A stretch of DNA of 33,810 nucleotides, taken from assembly GCA_903853895.1 (NCBI GenBank), contig CAINUX010000186.1, forward strand, positions 1 to 33,810, written 5' to 3'. Below, one piece after another: positions 1-8,724 of this stretch. The notes beneath the pieces were generated by a model. The model was not told the DNA's origin. It did not search any database and saw only the letters and a list, made by a program, of their open reading frames with translations. A program made the position numbers and the translations under genes. The stretch's first letter is position 1. Each line of letters begins with the position of its first letter. This DNA is from an uncultured beta proteobacterium. GTDB lineage: Bacteria > Pseudomonadota > Gammaproteobacteria > Burkholderiales > Burkholderiaceae_C.

Positions 1-94
1 CGCGCGCCCATTTGGCGACGCGTTTGGCGACATTGCGGATGCGTTCGGTAGAACCCATCGATGTGCCGCCGTATTTGTGAACGATCAGTGCCAT
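1..94 (-). CDS. lysC: Aspartate kinase, N-terminal fragment (runs off the left edge)
   Basis: The first 31 codons of a minus-strand gene are visible. They start at the ATG read from 94 and begin MALIVHKYGGTSMGS, which is the conserved N-terminus of aspartokinase with the KYGGTS nucleotide-binding motif. The enzyme phosphorylates aspartate, the first step towards lysine, threonine and methionine. Only the start is present, so nothing can be said about the ACT regulatory domains. It lies 26 bp downstream of the tilS stop on the same strand, so the two may be co-transcribed. Confidence 0.9.
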   Translation of the reverse strand, partial: MALIVHKYGGTSMGSTERIRNVAKRVAKWAR

Positions 95-120
95 GAAATC
101 AGTAATTTTTGAAGCAAAAC

Positions 121-1083
121 CTAGGGATTGTACCAAGTCAAGACATCGCTGCTGCGCTGCACAAATCCGAGTCCGACCTTGATATGGATGCGGTGCCCGC
201 GCGTGGTGCAGTCAGCCAACTGGTCCAGCAACTCCGACAACTGTGCAGTGCTGGGAATGGTTTGAAAGCGCTCCTTGAGCCAATGGCGCAAGGCATTGGC
301 CTGACGTGCCCGGCTCAACTGCTGCAGAGCCCGGATGCGGGGCATACCATCGCTGTCGCGGCCTGCCAGTTGCAGGTCCTGTGCAGCCACCTCATCCAGC
401 ACTTGCTGGGCCTGGGCGGAGTGGGTGGCACTGCGCGTAAAAGTGTCGAGAAACTGCGGAAATGTGTCCTGCAGGGCGGGCACCAACCGCGCCCGGATGC
501 GGTTGCGCGTGTAGCGCTGATCCTGGTTGGTGGGGTCTTCTACAAACGCAATGCCCCGCCCCGCAAGCCATCTGCGGATATCCGCACCCGCCACCGCCAG
601 CAAGGGCCGGTAATGATCCAAGCCGTCCCGCCGCCAGCGTGCGGGCATGGCGCTGATACCGGCCAGGCCGGCGCCACGGCTCAGGGCCAGCAGCAGCGTT
701 TCAACTTGGTCATTGGCGTGCTGTGCAATTGCTATTGATTTAATAGCGATCGGTCCATATTCTGAGAGGGCTAGAGCAGAGATAGCCGTATAGCGAGCGT
801 GGCGTGCGGCATCTTCAGGGCTTTGCCCGATTGCGTGGCGTGCGTCAACGTGTTGAATCCGCAGTGGCACGCCCAAGCTCTCACACACGCTGCGGCAATG
901 GTCCTCGAACATTGCAGCCGCATCTTGCAGACCGTGGTTCACGTGCAGCGCGACCACCTGTCCCGGCCATTTTTCGGCACAGGCAACGAGCAAGGCCAAG
1001 GAATCAGCGCCGCCACTCAGGGCAACGGCCAATGGCAATTCGGGGGCGAACGCTCGAATGGCGTCCTCAAGGGACTGCGTCAT
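121..1083 (-). CDS. tilS: tRNA(Ile)-lysidine synthase TilS
   Basis: TilS converts C34 of the CAU-anticodon tRNA-Ile to lysidine, using ATP and lysine, so that the tRNA reads AUA. The PP-loop ATP pyrophosphatase signature SGGADS lies at about residues 24-29, followed by the family segments HVNHGLQDAA, AQHANDQVETLLLALSRGAGLAGISAM and EDPTNQDQRYTRNRIR. I chose the ATG at 1083 (MTQSLEDAI) because the frame upstream offers only a TTG. The 320-residue product is of the short type: the catalytic domain plus one helical domain, shorter than the approximately 430-residue enterobacterial enzyme. The stretch encoded at about 731-786 is a copy of a dispersed repeat. It adds a few residues before AQHAND compared with the E. 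coli protein as I remember it. Confidence 0.93.
   Translation of the reverse strand: MTQSLEDAIRAFAPELPLAVALSGGADSLALLVACAEKWPGQVVALHVNHGLQDAAAMFEDHCRSVCESLGVPLRIQHVDARHAIGQSPEDAARHARYTAISALALSEYGPIAIKSIAIAQHANDQVETLLLALSRGAGLAGISAMPARWRRDGLDHYRPLLAVAGADIRRWLAGRGIAFVEDPTNQDQRYTRNRIRARLVPALQDTFPQFLDTFTRSATHSAQAQQVLDEVAAQDLQLAGRDSDGMPRIRALQQLSRARQANALRHWLKERFQTIPSTAQLSELLDQLADCTTRGHRIHIKVGLGFVQRSSDVLTWYNP
731..786 (+). repeat. Dispersed 56-bp repeat, copy B, inside tilS
   Basis: GCTAT (731-735), seven bases, ATAGC (743-747), twenty bases, then GGGCTAG (768-774). The architecture and spacing match the copies at 16392 and 13313 (reverse), and the more decayed copy at 11196. It lies within the tilS reading frame, antisense to it, and keeps the frame open. 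Confidence 0.75.
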
Positions 1084-1151
1084 GGCAACGGTCCTGCCCA
1101 ACGATCGACACAGGCATCCTTCACGGCGCCTGCCTCGCGTCGCGCCAAAGC

Positions 1152-2129
1152 CTAGCGCGTGGTGGCCTTGGTGTCGGTAAAGCGCCCATAGCTTTGCAAA
1201 CGCTCGTAACGACGATCCAGCAACTCCTTGACCTTCAGGTCACTGATCTGGCGGTAAGCATCGGCCAGGGCGCGCTTCAGGAATGCAGCGGCCTGCTTGT
1301 GGTCACGGTGCGCGCCGCCTACAGGTTCGTTCACAATCTTGTCGATCACGCCAAGTGCTTTGAGACGGTGGGCAGTGATACCCATGGCCTCAGCGGCGTC
1401 GGATGCCTTTTCCGATGTTTTCCAGAGAATAGAGGCACAGCCTTCCGGGCTGATCACGGCATAAATGGAATACTGCAGCATGACCAGTTGGTCTGCCACC
1501 GAAATTGCCAGCGCGCCACCGGATCCGCCTTCACCAATGATGGTGGTGATGATGGGCACTTCGAGCTGGGCCATCTCGAAAATATTGCGGCCAATGGCCT
1601 CCGACTGGCACCTTTCCTCGGCATCAATACCTGGGTAAGCGCCGGGCGTGTCGACGAAGGTAAACACCGGAAGCTTGAATTTTTCGGCCAACTTCATCAG
1701 GCGCAGGGCCTTACGGTAGCCCTCGGGCTTGCTCATGCCAAAGTTGCGCAGACCGCGCTCTTTGGTGTCGCGGCCTTTCTGGTGGCCCAGCACCATGCAG
1801 GGCGTGCCATTGAAGCGGGCCAGACCGCCCACGATGCTCAGATCGTCAGCAAAGTGACGGTCGCCATGCAGTTCGACAAAATGCGTGAACAACTCATTGA
1901 TGTAGTCCAGCGTGTAGGGACGCTCGGCGTGGCGGGCAATCTTGGTGATCTGCCACGGTGTGAGATCGCTGTAGATGTCTTTCGTGAGCTGCTGGCTTTT
2001 CTTGCTCAGCTGTTCGATCTCGGCAGAAATATCCACCGCCGACTCGTTTTGCACATAACGCAATTCTTCGATCTTGGTTTCGAGCTCCGAAATCGGCTGT
2101 TCGAAATCCAGAAAAGTCTTTTTGGCCAT
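1152..2129 (-). CDS. accA: Acetyl-CoA carboxylase carboxyltransferase subunit alpha
   Basis: AccA pairs with AccD to transfer the carboxyl group from biotinylated BCCP to acetyl-CoA, making malonyl-CoA for fatty acid synthesis. The 325-residue length is normal. It opens with the typical [20 protein letters not shown] helix. The crotonase-fold core includes [13 protein letters not shown] (about 87-99), [11 protein letters not shown] (about 115-125), [22 protein letters not shown] (about 158-179) and the oxyanion-hole glycine run [11 protein letters not shown] (about 199-209). The ATG at 2129 fits the family N-terminus. It follows the glycosylase gene on the same strand after a 66-bp gap that holds a REP-like palindrome. 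Confidence 0.97.
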   Translation of the reverse strand: MAKKTFLDFEQPISELETKIEELRYVQNESAVDISAEIEQLSKKSQQLTKDIYSDLTPWQITKIARHAERPYTLDYINELFTHFVELHGDRHFADDLSIVGGLARFNGTPCMVLGHQKGRDTKERGLRNFGMSKPEGYRKALRLMKLAEKFKLPVFTFVDTPGAYPGIDAEERCQSEAIGRNIFEMAQLEVPIITTIIGEGGSGGALAISVADQLVMLQYSIYAVISPEGCASILWKTSEKASDAAEAMGITAHRLKALGVIDKIVNEPVGGAHRDHKQAAAFLKRALADAYRQISDLKVKELLDRRYERLQSYGRFTDTKATTR

Positions 2130-2147
2130 ATTCCATCCTAATCAGTT

Positions 2148-2186
2148 GGGGTCAGAGCACATTTGCTACGCAAAGTGGTCCGCCCC
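2148..2186. repeat. REP-like imperfect palindrome
   Basis: The left arm begins GGGGTCAGAGCACATTTGC (2148-2166) and the right arm is GCAAAGTGGTCCGCCCC (2170-2186). They are imperfect reverse complements around the bases TAC. GGGGTCAGA-type palindromes are typical of REP sequences associated with RAYT transposases in beta- and gamma-proteobacteria. It occupies most of the gap between the glycosylase and accA genes. I saw no second copy and no RAYT gene in this window. Confidence 0.6.
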
Positions 2187-2194
2187 ACAAAGTC

Positions 2195-2848
2195 TCAGTA
2201 TTCCACCGGCACCGGGTCCAACGAGCGCCAAATATACCAAGTTGCGACGGTGCAGTATGGGGCCCAGGCCGCAGCCACCTCCCGCGCGTCGCTGCGGCTC
2301 ACCACATCACCGGAAAAATAATTGTGGCTGATCCCGTTGATCAGACCCACATCATCCAGCGGCAACACGTTGGGCCGCATCAAATGGAAGATCAGGAACA
2401 TTTCGGCCGTCCAGCGGCCAATGCCACGAATCGCGATCAACTCAGCCACGATTTCATCGTCGGTCATGGACTCCCATGATTTGACGTGCAGGGCGCCATT
2501 GTCAAAGTGCAGCGCCAAGTCCACCAAGTATTCAACCTTGCGGGCGCTTAAGCCAGCCGCGCGCATATCGTCCACCTTGAGTTTCAGAACATTGCCGGGC
2601 GTCATCTTGCGCAATAACAGGGCAAAGCGTTCCCACACGGTTTGCGCCGCCTTGACCGATATTTGCTGGCCCACGATGCTGCGCGCCAATGTGACAAAGG
2701 CATCGCCCCGTGTTTCCAAACATACGTCACCAAATTGGGGGATCAGGCGTTTCATGACCCGGTCTTTCTTGACCAGGTGTTTGCAGGCTTCTTCCCAGAA
2801 ATACGGCGTTTGCCGCTCTGCCGGGATCTTCTTGACCGTCGCCATCAT
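2195..2848 (-). CDS. DNA-3-methyladenine glycosylase II family protein (AlkA-like, HhH-GPD)
   Basis: A base-excision-repair glycosylase of the HhH-GPD superfamily, expected to remove alkylated purines. The helix-hairpin-helix is visible as [18 protein letters not shown], about 140 residues in. The catalytic aspartate lies downstream in [10 protein letters not shown]. An earlier conserved segment is [14 protein letters not shown]. The product is about 217 residues, the short form without the N-terminal Ada-like region of E. coli AlkA. The frame extends to a TTG at 2863, but two ATGs (2848 and 2845) overlap the cysS stop, with GGAAG just upstream, so I take 2848. The ATG/TGA overlap suggests translational coupling to cysS. 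The exact substrate cannot be told from sequence. Confidence 0.88.
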   Translation of the reverse strand: MMATVKKIPAERQTPYFWEEACKHLVKKDRVMKRLIPQFGDVCLETRGDAFVTLARSIVGQQISVKAAQTVWERFALLLRKMTPGNVLKLKVDDMRAAGLSARKVEYLVDLALHFDNGALHVKSWESMTDDEIVAELIAIRGIGRWTAEMFLIFHLMRPNVLPLDDVGLINGISHNYFSGDVVSRSDAREVAAAWAPYCTVATWYIWRSLDPVPVEY

Positions 2849-4242
2849 TTCGCCACTTCCCAACTGGTTCCCGAGGGCGAATCCTTGAGCACAATTCCCT
2901 GCGCCTGGAGTTCCTGGCGGATACTGTCAGCCAACGCAAAATCGCGGGCGCCTTTGGCAGCCGCGCGCTGCAGGATTTTGGCCTGGATGGCTGCGTCGTC
3001 CAACCCTGCGCCCGCTTGCAGAAAGGCCTTGGGGTCGCCTTGAAGCAGACCCAGAACTCCACCCAGATCCCGCAACAGTCCGGCCAAATCAGCCGATTGT
3101 GTGCGGTTGACTTCTCCGGCCAGATCAAACAGCACGGCCACCGCCTCGGGCGTTCCAAAATCGTCATCCATGGCGGCTTTGAAACGCTGCGCGTGGGCCT
3201 GGGTCCAATCGATACCTGTGTTCGTTGTCGCAGGCGGCACCAAATCCAGCGCCGTGTACAGTCGCTTGAGGGCGTTACGTGCGTCATCCAGATGCGCATC
3301 GCTATAGCCCAGCGCCGTGCGGTAGTGGCCGCGCACCAAGAAGAACCGCACCGTCTGCGGATCGTACTTGGCCAACACTTCGCGGATCGTGAAGAAGTTG
3401 CCCAAACTCTTGGACATCTTTTCATTGTCCAACTGGACCAGGCCGTTGTGCATCCAGACTTTTGCCATGGGGTGACCAGTCACTGCTTCGGTCTGTGCGA
3501 TTTCGTTTTCATGGTGCGGAAACTGCAGGTCGGCGCCGCCGCCATGGATGTCAAAGGTTTCACCCAGGGTCTGGCAACTCATGGCCGAGCATTCGATGTG
3601 CCAGCCCGGGCGGCCCACGCCATAGGAATGGCCGCTGGCAGCGCTGTCCCATTTGGCGTCCGCAGGCTCTTCCGCCTTGGCCGCCTTCCACAACACAAAG
3701 TCCATGGGGTCGACTTTTCCATCGTCGACGGCCACGCGCTCGCCCGCACGCATGTCGTCTAGCGACTTGCCCGACAACTTGCCATAGCCTGCGAACTTGC
3801 GCACCGCGTAGTTCACGTCTCCGGAGCTGGCCTTGTAGGCAAAGCCCTTGTCTTCCAACTGGCGAATCATGTCCAGCATCTGGGGAACATACTCGGTGGC
3901 CCGTGGCTCGACCGTGGGAGGCTCAATGCCCAGCCGCCCTATGTCCTCGTGCATGACACCAATCATTTCGTCGGTCAACGCCCGAATTGGAATATTGCGT
4001 TCGAGCGCCCGGCGGATGATCTTGTCGTCGATATCGGTGATGTTGCGGACATAGGTCACGCGGTAGCCACTGGTCTTGAGCCAGCGCTGCACCACGTCAA
4101 ACGCCATCGCCATGCGGGCATGGCCAATGTGGCACAGATCGTAAATGGTCATGCCGCAGACGTACATGCGAACATGACCGGATTCAATGGGGGTAAATGG
4201 CTCTAACGCACGCGACAGCGTGTTGTAAATGCGCAAACTCAT
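2845..4242 (-). CDS. cysS: Cysteinyl-tRNA synthetase
   Basis: A class I aminoacyl-tRNA synthetase charging tRNA-Cys. The 465-residue length is normal for the family. The HIGH signature is CHIGHARM (HIGH at 38-41) and the KMSKS signature is [10 protein letters not shown] (275-279). Zinc-ligand candidates are Cys29, Cys218 in WHIECSAM and the His/Glu cluster [10 protein letters not shown] (about 241-250). The ATG at 4242 gives the expected [11 protein letters not shown] start. It is first in the minus-strand group that continues into the glycosylase and accA. Divergent from it, a 183-bp gap leads to the plus-strand TPR gene. Confidence 0.97.
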   Translation of the reverse strand: MSLRIYNTLSRALEPFTPIESGHVRMYVCGMTIYDLCHIGHARMAMAFDVVQRWLKTSGYRVTYVRNITDIDDKIIRRALERNIPIRALTDEMIGVMHEDIGRLGIEPPTVEPRATEYVPQMLDMIRQLEDKGFAYKASSGDVNYAVRKFAGYGKLSGKSLDDMRAGERVAVDDGKVDPMDFVLWKAAKAEEPADAKWDSAASGHSYGVGRPGWHIECSAMSCQTLGETFDIHGGGADLQFPHHENEIAQTEAVTGHPMAKVWMHNGLVQLDNEKMSKSLGNFFTIREVLAKYDPQTVRFFLVRGHYRTALGYSDAHLDDARNALKRLYTALDLVPPATTNTGIDWTQAHAQRFKAAMDDDFGTPEAVAVLFDLAGEVNRTQSADLAGLLRDLGGVLGLLQGDPKAFLQAGAGLDDAAIQAKILQRAAAKGARDFALADSIRQELQAQGIVLKDSPSGTSWEVAK

Positions 4243-4425
4243 GGGTATTTCAGTGCTCTTGCAAAGGGACGCAGGTTCCTAGCAAAGGCAGTAACTCGTA
4301 CAGATCTGGTAAGGGTAAATCTCGGTCTCTTGCCAACGGAGGCCTCTACCCCCTCAGCTACAATTCAACGCAGTATAAAGCCCCGGCCAGAGGGCTCCTC
4401 CAACGTCTGAAAAACTGAAAGCTTT

Positions 4426-5532
4426 ATGACGCACTCCCGTTTACCTGTACTTGGATCGTTGCGACTGCTGACCCTTGCAGCGACCTTGATGTTTTCGTTA
4501 GCACATGCAGACGAATACGCGGACGTGTCGCAACTGGTACGTACAGGCAAACTTACCGAAGCTCTGTCCAAGGCCGACCAGTATCTGGCCACGAAGCCAC
4601 GTGATCCGCAAATGCGTTTTCTCAAGGGCGTGATCCAGCGTGACTCCGGCAAGACCACGGATGCCATCTCCACCTTTACGCGTTTGACTGAAGACTTTCC
4701 AGAGTTGCCCGAACCGTACAACAATTTGGCAGTTTTGTACGCAGGACAGAGCCAGTTCGACAAGGCGCGCACTGCGCTTGAAATGGCGATTCGGACCAAC
4801 CCCAGCTATGCCACAGCACACGAGAACCTGGGTGATGTGTACGCCAAACTGGCCAGCCAGGCCTACAACAAAGCCCTGCAACTCGACTCATCCAATGCAG
4901 GAGTCCCTCCCAAGCTGGCCCTGATCCGGGAATTGTTTAGTCCCACCGGGGCCAAGGGCCAGCGTCCAGTCCCCGCTGCAGTGGCAGCACCCGCCGCACC
5001 GACACCCGTGGCAACAAAACCAGCTCCAACCCTGCCAGGGCCTGCGGTTGCTAAGGCGCCGGTGGTAGCGACCCCTGCCCCAACACCGGTGCCTGTGGTA
5101 GCGGCTACGGCTGCATCCTCCGCGGCAGTTGTTGCGCCTGTCGCTGCATCCGCGACGCCCGCCGCTGCTGTCCCCGTCACTTCCAGCACCAACCAATCCA
5201 AAGATGCTGAAGCAGCGGTGCACGCCTGGGCGAAAGCCTGGGCCGCCAGAGATGTCAAGGCCTATCTCGCTTCCTATGGCAAAGACTTCAACCCACCTGG
5301 TTCCATGAGTCGCAGTACCTGGGAAGAAGAGCGGCGCCTGCGCATCAGCAGCAAGTCAAAAATCAGTATCAAGCTTGAAAACCTGACCGTTACCGCTTCA
5401 GGCAACACCGCAGTTGCCAAGTTTCGCCAGGACTACAAGGCCAATGGTCTGGCGGTATCGAGCCGCAAAACTCTGGATTTGGTCAAGAACGGTGACCGCT
5501 GGCAGATCGTCAAAGAATCCACCGGCACATGA
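4426..5532 (+). CDS. Periplasmic TPR protein with C-terminal NTF2-like (Cds6-type) domain
   Basis: The 368-residue product has a signal peptide (charged start, hydrophobic LRLLTLAATLMFSLA, cleavage near AHA-DEYAD at about 28). Three to four TPR-like helical pairs follow at about 30-165. Next is a long Ala/Pro/Val-rich linker (about 180-255). A compact C-terminal domain (about 258-368) has the pattern AWAKAWAARDVKAYLASYGKDFNPPG...WEEERRLRI...GDRWQIVKE. This matches the SnoaL/NTF2-like domain found at the end of Cds6-type L,D-transpeptidases. The next gene, an L,D-transpeptidase, overlaps its stop and ends in a similar domain, so the two proteins probably act together on peptidoglycan. No catalytic residues are evident, and the function is inferred from context. 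Confidence 0.85.
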   Translation: MTHSRLPVLGSLRLLTLAATLMFSLAHADEYADVSQLVRTGKLTEALSKADQYLATKPRDPQMRFLKGVIQRDSGKTTDAISTFTRLTEDFPELPEPYNNLAVLYAGQSQFDKARTALEMAIRTNPSYATAHENLGDVYAKLASQAYNKALQLDSSNAGVPPKLALIRELFSPTGAKGQRPVPAAVAAPAAPTPVATKPAPTLPGPAVAKAPVVATPAPTPVPVVAATAASSAAVVAPVAASATPAAAVPVTSSTNQSKDAEAAVHAWAKAWAARDVKAYLASYGKDFNPPGSMSRSTWEEERRLRISSKSKISIKLENLTVTASGNTAVAKFRQDYKANGLAVSSRKTLDLVKNGDRWQIVKESTGT

Positions 5533-6797
5533 CGGTGGGATGGTGGACTGCTGACATGAGCAGGTCGATTCTCAGCCCGGTGCTGGTGGTGCTGGCAGTT
5601 CTTGCCAGCCAGCCTTCGCACGCGGTGAGCCCCAAGCACAGCAGCAAGCCAAAGCCGCAGCGCCAGGAAGTACCAGTGGTGAAGGATCAGGACGGCGTGG
5701 CCGAGGCACGCTTGATAGAAATCTACAGGTTGATTGCTACGGCGCAAAACCGTGAAGCACTTGCCAAAGCGGACCGACTGGTTGAAGACTTTCCGCATTT
5801 TCAACTGGCGCAACTGGTGCACGGCGATTTGTTGACAACCCAGACCCGGGCCATCAAAGCGTTTGGAGACGTGCCGGATACTGTGGCGCGCAGCGCCGGT
5901 GCGGCATTGGCCGAACTACGCGAAGAGTCCCAGCGCAGGGTCAGAGCGTTGCGCGAACGGCCCGTGGCGGGAACGCTTCCCTCGCAATTTTTAGCCCTTT
6001 CGCAGAAATCCAAACATGCAATTGCGGTGGACGCGTCCAGATCCCGGCTATACCTTTTTGAGAACTCTACCTCTGGCTTGAAACTGGTGGCAGACTACTA
6101 TATTTCCGTTGGCAAAGCTGGCACCGCCAAGACAGCCGAAGGCGACCAGCGCACGCCATTGGGCGTGTACTACATCACCAGCAACCTGGACCCCAAGTCG
6201 CTAAAAGACTTCTATGGCTCCGGTGCCCTGCCGATCAGCTATCCCAACATGCTCGACAGCAAACGGGGGAAGACGGGCAGTGGAATCTGGTTACATGGAA
6301 CACCACCGAATCAGTTCTCACGTCCACCACAGGCAACCGACGGCTGTGTAGTGCTGGCCAACCCGGACCTGCAGCACATCATACGTACCGTGGAAGTTCG
6401 TACCACGCCAGTGGTGATCGCCACGCAGTTGCAATGGGTTGCCCCACAAAGCGCGCGTGCCGAAAGCAAGCCCTTTGAAGATGCGCTGCATGGATGGCGC
6501 AACGCCAAGACCTCCGGCAACCTGCAACAGGTACTGACCTACTACGCGCAAGACTTCAGTAGCAATGGCAAGTCGCTGACCCAATGGACGCCCACGTTGA
6601 AAACCGAGATAGACCAGACGCAGGGGCGTACCATCCAGCTCAAGGATGTGTCCTACCTGCGCTGGACCGATGCCGCCGACACCATGGTCGTGACTTTCGG
6701 TGAAGTGGCCGATGGCACGCGGGTTGGTTGGACCAAACGGCAGTACTGGATTCGCCAGTCAAATCAATGGAAGATTTTTTTTGAGGGAGTAATCTGA
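5529..6797 (+). CDS. L,D-transpeptidase (YkuD domain) with C-terminal Cds6-type domain
   Basis: The enzyme is expected to form 3-3 cross-links in peptidoglycan or attach proteins to it in the periplasm. The YkuD domain lies at about 162-300 and carries the catalytic motif: His256 in IWLHGTPP and Cys273 in TDGCVVLANPDL. A helical N-terminal region (about 57-130) precedes it. The C-terminal about 110 residues (FEDALHGWRNAKTSGNLQQVLTYYAQDF...QWKIFFEGVI) form the same NTF2-like domain as in the preceding gene. The ATG at 5529 overlaps the upstream stop as ATGA. An internal ATG at 5556 (MSRSILSPVLVVLAVLA) gives a cleaner signal peptide and may be the real start. The stop overlaps the next ATG as TGATG. 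Confidence 0.9.
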   Translation: MTVGWWTADMSRSILSPVLVVLAVLASQPSHAVSPKHSSKPKPQRQEVPVVKDQDGVAEARLIEIYRLIATAQNREALAKADRLVEDFPHFQLAQLVHGDLLTTQTRAIKAFGDVPDTVARSAGAALAELREESQRRVRALRERPVAGTLPSQFLALSQKSKHAIAVDASRSRLYLFENSTSGLKLVADYYISVGKAGTAKTAEGDQRTPLGVYYITSNLDPKSLKDFYGSGALPISYPNMLDSKRGKTGSGIWLHGTPPNQFSRPPQATDGCVVLANPDLQHIIRTVEVRTTPVVIATQLQWVAPQSARAESKPFEDALHGWRNAKTSGNLQQVLTYYAQDFSSNGKSLTQWTPTLKTEIDQTQGRTIQLKDVSYLRWTDAADTMVVTFGEVADGTRVGWTKRQYWIRQSNQWKIFFEGVI

Positions 6798-7381
6798 TGA
6801 CAATTCAATGGAACACTTTGAACCGCCGCGCTGCGCTGGCCGGTCTCGCAATGGCCACAATCGTTGGCCCCGCACTGGCAGAAGGTGCACCGCAGGTCAA
6901 ATTTCAGACCAGCCTGGGTGACTTCGTAGTGGAGCTCAATCCTGAAAAAGCACCCAAGACCGTGGAAAACTTCCTGCAATACGTCAAGGCCAAGCACTAT
7001 GACGGCACCATTTTTCACCGCGTGATCCCTAACTTCATGGTGCAAGGCGGCGGCTATACCGTCAAGTACGACCAGAAAATCATGCGCCCACCCGTCGTAC
7101 TGGAAGCCAACAATGGCCTTAAGAATGACCTGGGGACCATTGCCATGGCTCGCACCAACGAACCCAACTCCGCCACAGCCCAGTTCTTTGTCAACGTCAA
7201 GGACAATGCTTCTTTGAACGCCCGTGGCCCCGCTGATGGATACACAGTATTTGGCCGCGTAGTGTCTGGCATGGAAACCATCCTGAAAATCAAGGATGTA
7301 CCCACTGGCTCGGGCGGCCCCTTCCAAACGGACGCGCCCAAAACACCCGTCCTTATCAACTCCGCTACCCTGGTGAAATAA
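6797..7381 (+). CDS. Exported peptidyl-prolyl cis-trans isomerase, cyclophilin type
   Basis: A 194-residue cyclophilin that isomerises X-Pro bonds. Core motifs are [42 protein letters not shown] and YTVFGRVVSGMETI. The N-terminus LNRRAALAGLAMATIVGPALA is a signal peptide with a twin arginine, so Tat or Sec export with cleavage near ALA-EGA (about 28) is likely, and the enzyme should act in the periplasm (PpiA-like). It shares one base with the L,D-transpeptidase stop and lies 3 bp before a second, unexported cyclophilin. The pair probably arose by duplication, with one copy gaining a signal. Confidence 0.93.
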   Translation: MTIQWNTLNRRAALAGLAMATIVGPALAEGAPQVKFQTSLGDFVVELNPEKAPKTVENFLQYVKAKHYDGTIFHRVIPNFMVQGGGYTVKYDQKIMRPPVVLEANNGLKNDLGTIAMARTNEPNSATAQFFVNVKDNASLNARGPADGYTVFGRVVSGMETILKIKDVPTGSGGPFQTDAPKTPVLINSATLVK

Positions 7382-7384
7382 ATC

Positions 7385-7891
7385 ATGAGCAACCCACAAG
7401 TCGAACTCCACGTCACCAACTATGGTGTCATCACCCTGGAACTGGACAAGGAAAAAGCCCCCCAATCGGTGACGAACTTTTTGTCCTATGTGGACAAAGG
7501 CCACTACAACAACACGATTTTCCACCGCGTCATACCGGGCTTCATGGTGCAAGGCGGCGGCATGGAGCCAGGCATGAACCAAAAGACCTGCGACGCGCCG
7601 ATCCAGAACGAAGCCAACAACGGGCTGAAGAACAACAACTATACGGTGGCCATGGCGCGCACTGGTGACCCACACTCTGCCACGGCCCAGTTCTTCATCA
7701 ACATCGCTGACAACGGCTTCCTGAACCACACCGCTCCCAACGCGCAGGGCTGGGGTTACGCCGTGTTTGGCAAAGTAGTGGGCGGCGCGGACGTCGTGGA
7801 CAAGATCAAGGCCGTCAAAACCGGACGCAAGGGCTTTCATGACGACGTGCCCAAGGAAGACGTCATCATCGAAAAAGCCGTCGCCCTGTAA
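7385..7891 (+). CDS. ppiB: Peptidyl-prolyl cis-trans isomerase B, cytoplasmic cyclophilin
   Basis: A 168-residue cyclophilin without a signal peptide. It opens [20 protein letters not shown] and carries the family core [37 protein letters not shown] and [17 protein letters not shown]. This matches E. coli PpiB in length and domain layout. It follows the exported paralogue by 3 bp and precedes lpxH by 17 bp, so the five genes from 4426 to 8724 look like one transcription unit. Confidence 0.95.
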   Translation: MSNPQVELHVTNYGVITLELDKEKAPQSVTNFLSYVDKGHYNNTIFHRVIPGFMVQGGGMEPGMNQKTCDAPIQNEANNGLKNNNYTVAMARTGDPHSATAQFFINIADNGFLNHTAPNAQGWGYAVFGKVVGGADVVDKIKAVKTGRKGFHDDVPKEDVIIEKAVAL

Positions 7892-7908
7892 ATACCGGGC
7901 AGCGCGGG

Positions 7909-8724
7909 ATGGAACTCGACGCACCAGCCCACTGGCACTGCGTCGATTTCATCTCGGACCTGCATTTGCAGGCCAGCGATCCATTGACCTTTCAAGCCTG
8001 GAGCACCTACCTCCATTGCACGCAAGCCGATGCAGTATTCATACTCGGTGACCTGTTTGAAGTCTGGATCGGCGACGACATTCTCTCTGTGGAAACAGGC
8101 TTCGAGCGGCAATGCGCCGACGTGCTGCGTTCAGCCTCTGCCCGCCTGGATCTGTACATCCTGTGCGGCAACCGCGACTTTCTGATGGGGGCTGCCCTGA
8201 TGTCGCACGGCGCTTGTACATTGCTGGAAGATCCTTGCGTTTTGTCCTTTGCCAACGAGCGTTGGCTGCTGACCCATGGTGACGCACTGTGCCTGGAAGA
8301 CACCGAATATATGCAGTTTCGGGAACGGGTGCGCAGTGTGGATTGGCAGCGTGAATTTCTGCAAAAAACCCTGGTCGAGCGTGTCGCACTGGCGCGCAAC
8401 ATGCGGGAACAAAGCGAGGCGCGCAAACGCAGCGACACGGTCTATGCCGACGTGGATTCCGCGGCCGCCCAGGCCCTGTTGCAAAGCGTGCAATCGACCC
8501 ACATGGTCCACGGCCACACCCACCGCCCGGCCAAGCACCTCTTGGCTGCCGGGATCGAACGACTGGTTTTGAGCGACTGGGACTTGAGCGCTCAACCACC
8601 GCGTGCCGAAGTGCTGCGTCTACGCCGTGCAAGCCATGGCTTGGTCGATAGCTTCACACTTGAGCGCATCCCACCCGGCATGTCAGGCGGCCCGATGTCG
8701 ACTACGCCCAAGCCTCTGGATTGA
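7909..8724 (+). CDS. lpxH: UDP-2,3-diacylglucosamine diphosphatase
   Basis: LpxH hydrolyses UDP-2,3-diacylglucosamine to lipid X and UMP, the fourth step of lipid A synthesis, at the inner membrane. The calcineurin-like metallophosphoesterase motifs appear in order: SDLHL (16-20), GDLFEVWIGDD (47-57), GNRDF (87-91), LTHGDALC (about 121-128) and VHGHTHRP (about 200-207). The 271 residues are slightly longer than E. coli LpxH because of an extra tail (about 250-271). The 3' end overlaps the end of the convergent HD-GYP gene by 23 bp. Confidence 0.93.
   Translation: MELDAPAHWHCVDFISDLHLQASDPLTFQAWSTYLHCTQADAVFILGDLFEVWIGDDILSVETGFERQCADVLRSASARLDLYILCGNRDFLMGAALMSHGACTLLEDPCVLSFANERWLLTHGDALCLEDTEYMQFRERVRSVDWQREFLQKTLVERVALARNMREQSEARKRSDTVYADVDSAAAQALLQSVQSTHMVHGHTHRPAKHLLAAGIERLVLSDWDLSAQPPRAEVLRLRRASHGLVDSFTLERIPPGMSGGPMSTTPKPLD

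Noticed and set aside
109..738. 209-residue plus-strand open frame opposite tilS
   Set aside because: Antisense shadow in GC-rich DNA; no ribosome site or recognisable domain.
804..2141. 445-residue plus-strand open frame opposite accA and tilS
   Set aside because: It is the antisense shadow of accA, which has full family motifs on the other strand. The translation is rich in His and Arg without any recognisable domain.
6764..7924. 386-residue minus-strand open frame opposite both cyclophilin genes
   Set aside because: Antisense of two clear cyclophilins. The internal similarity between its halves simply mirrors the duplicated genes.
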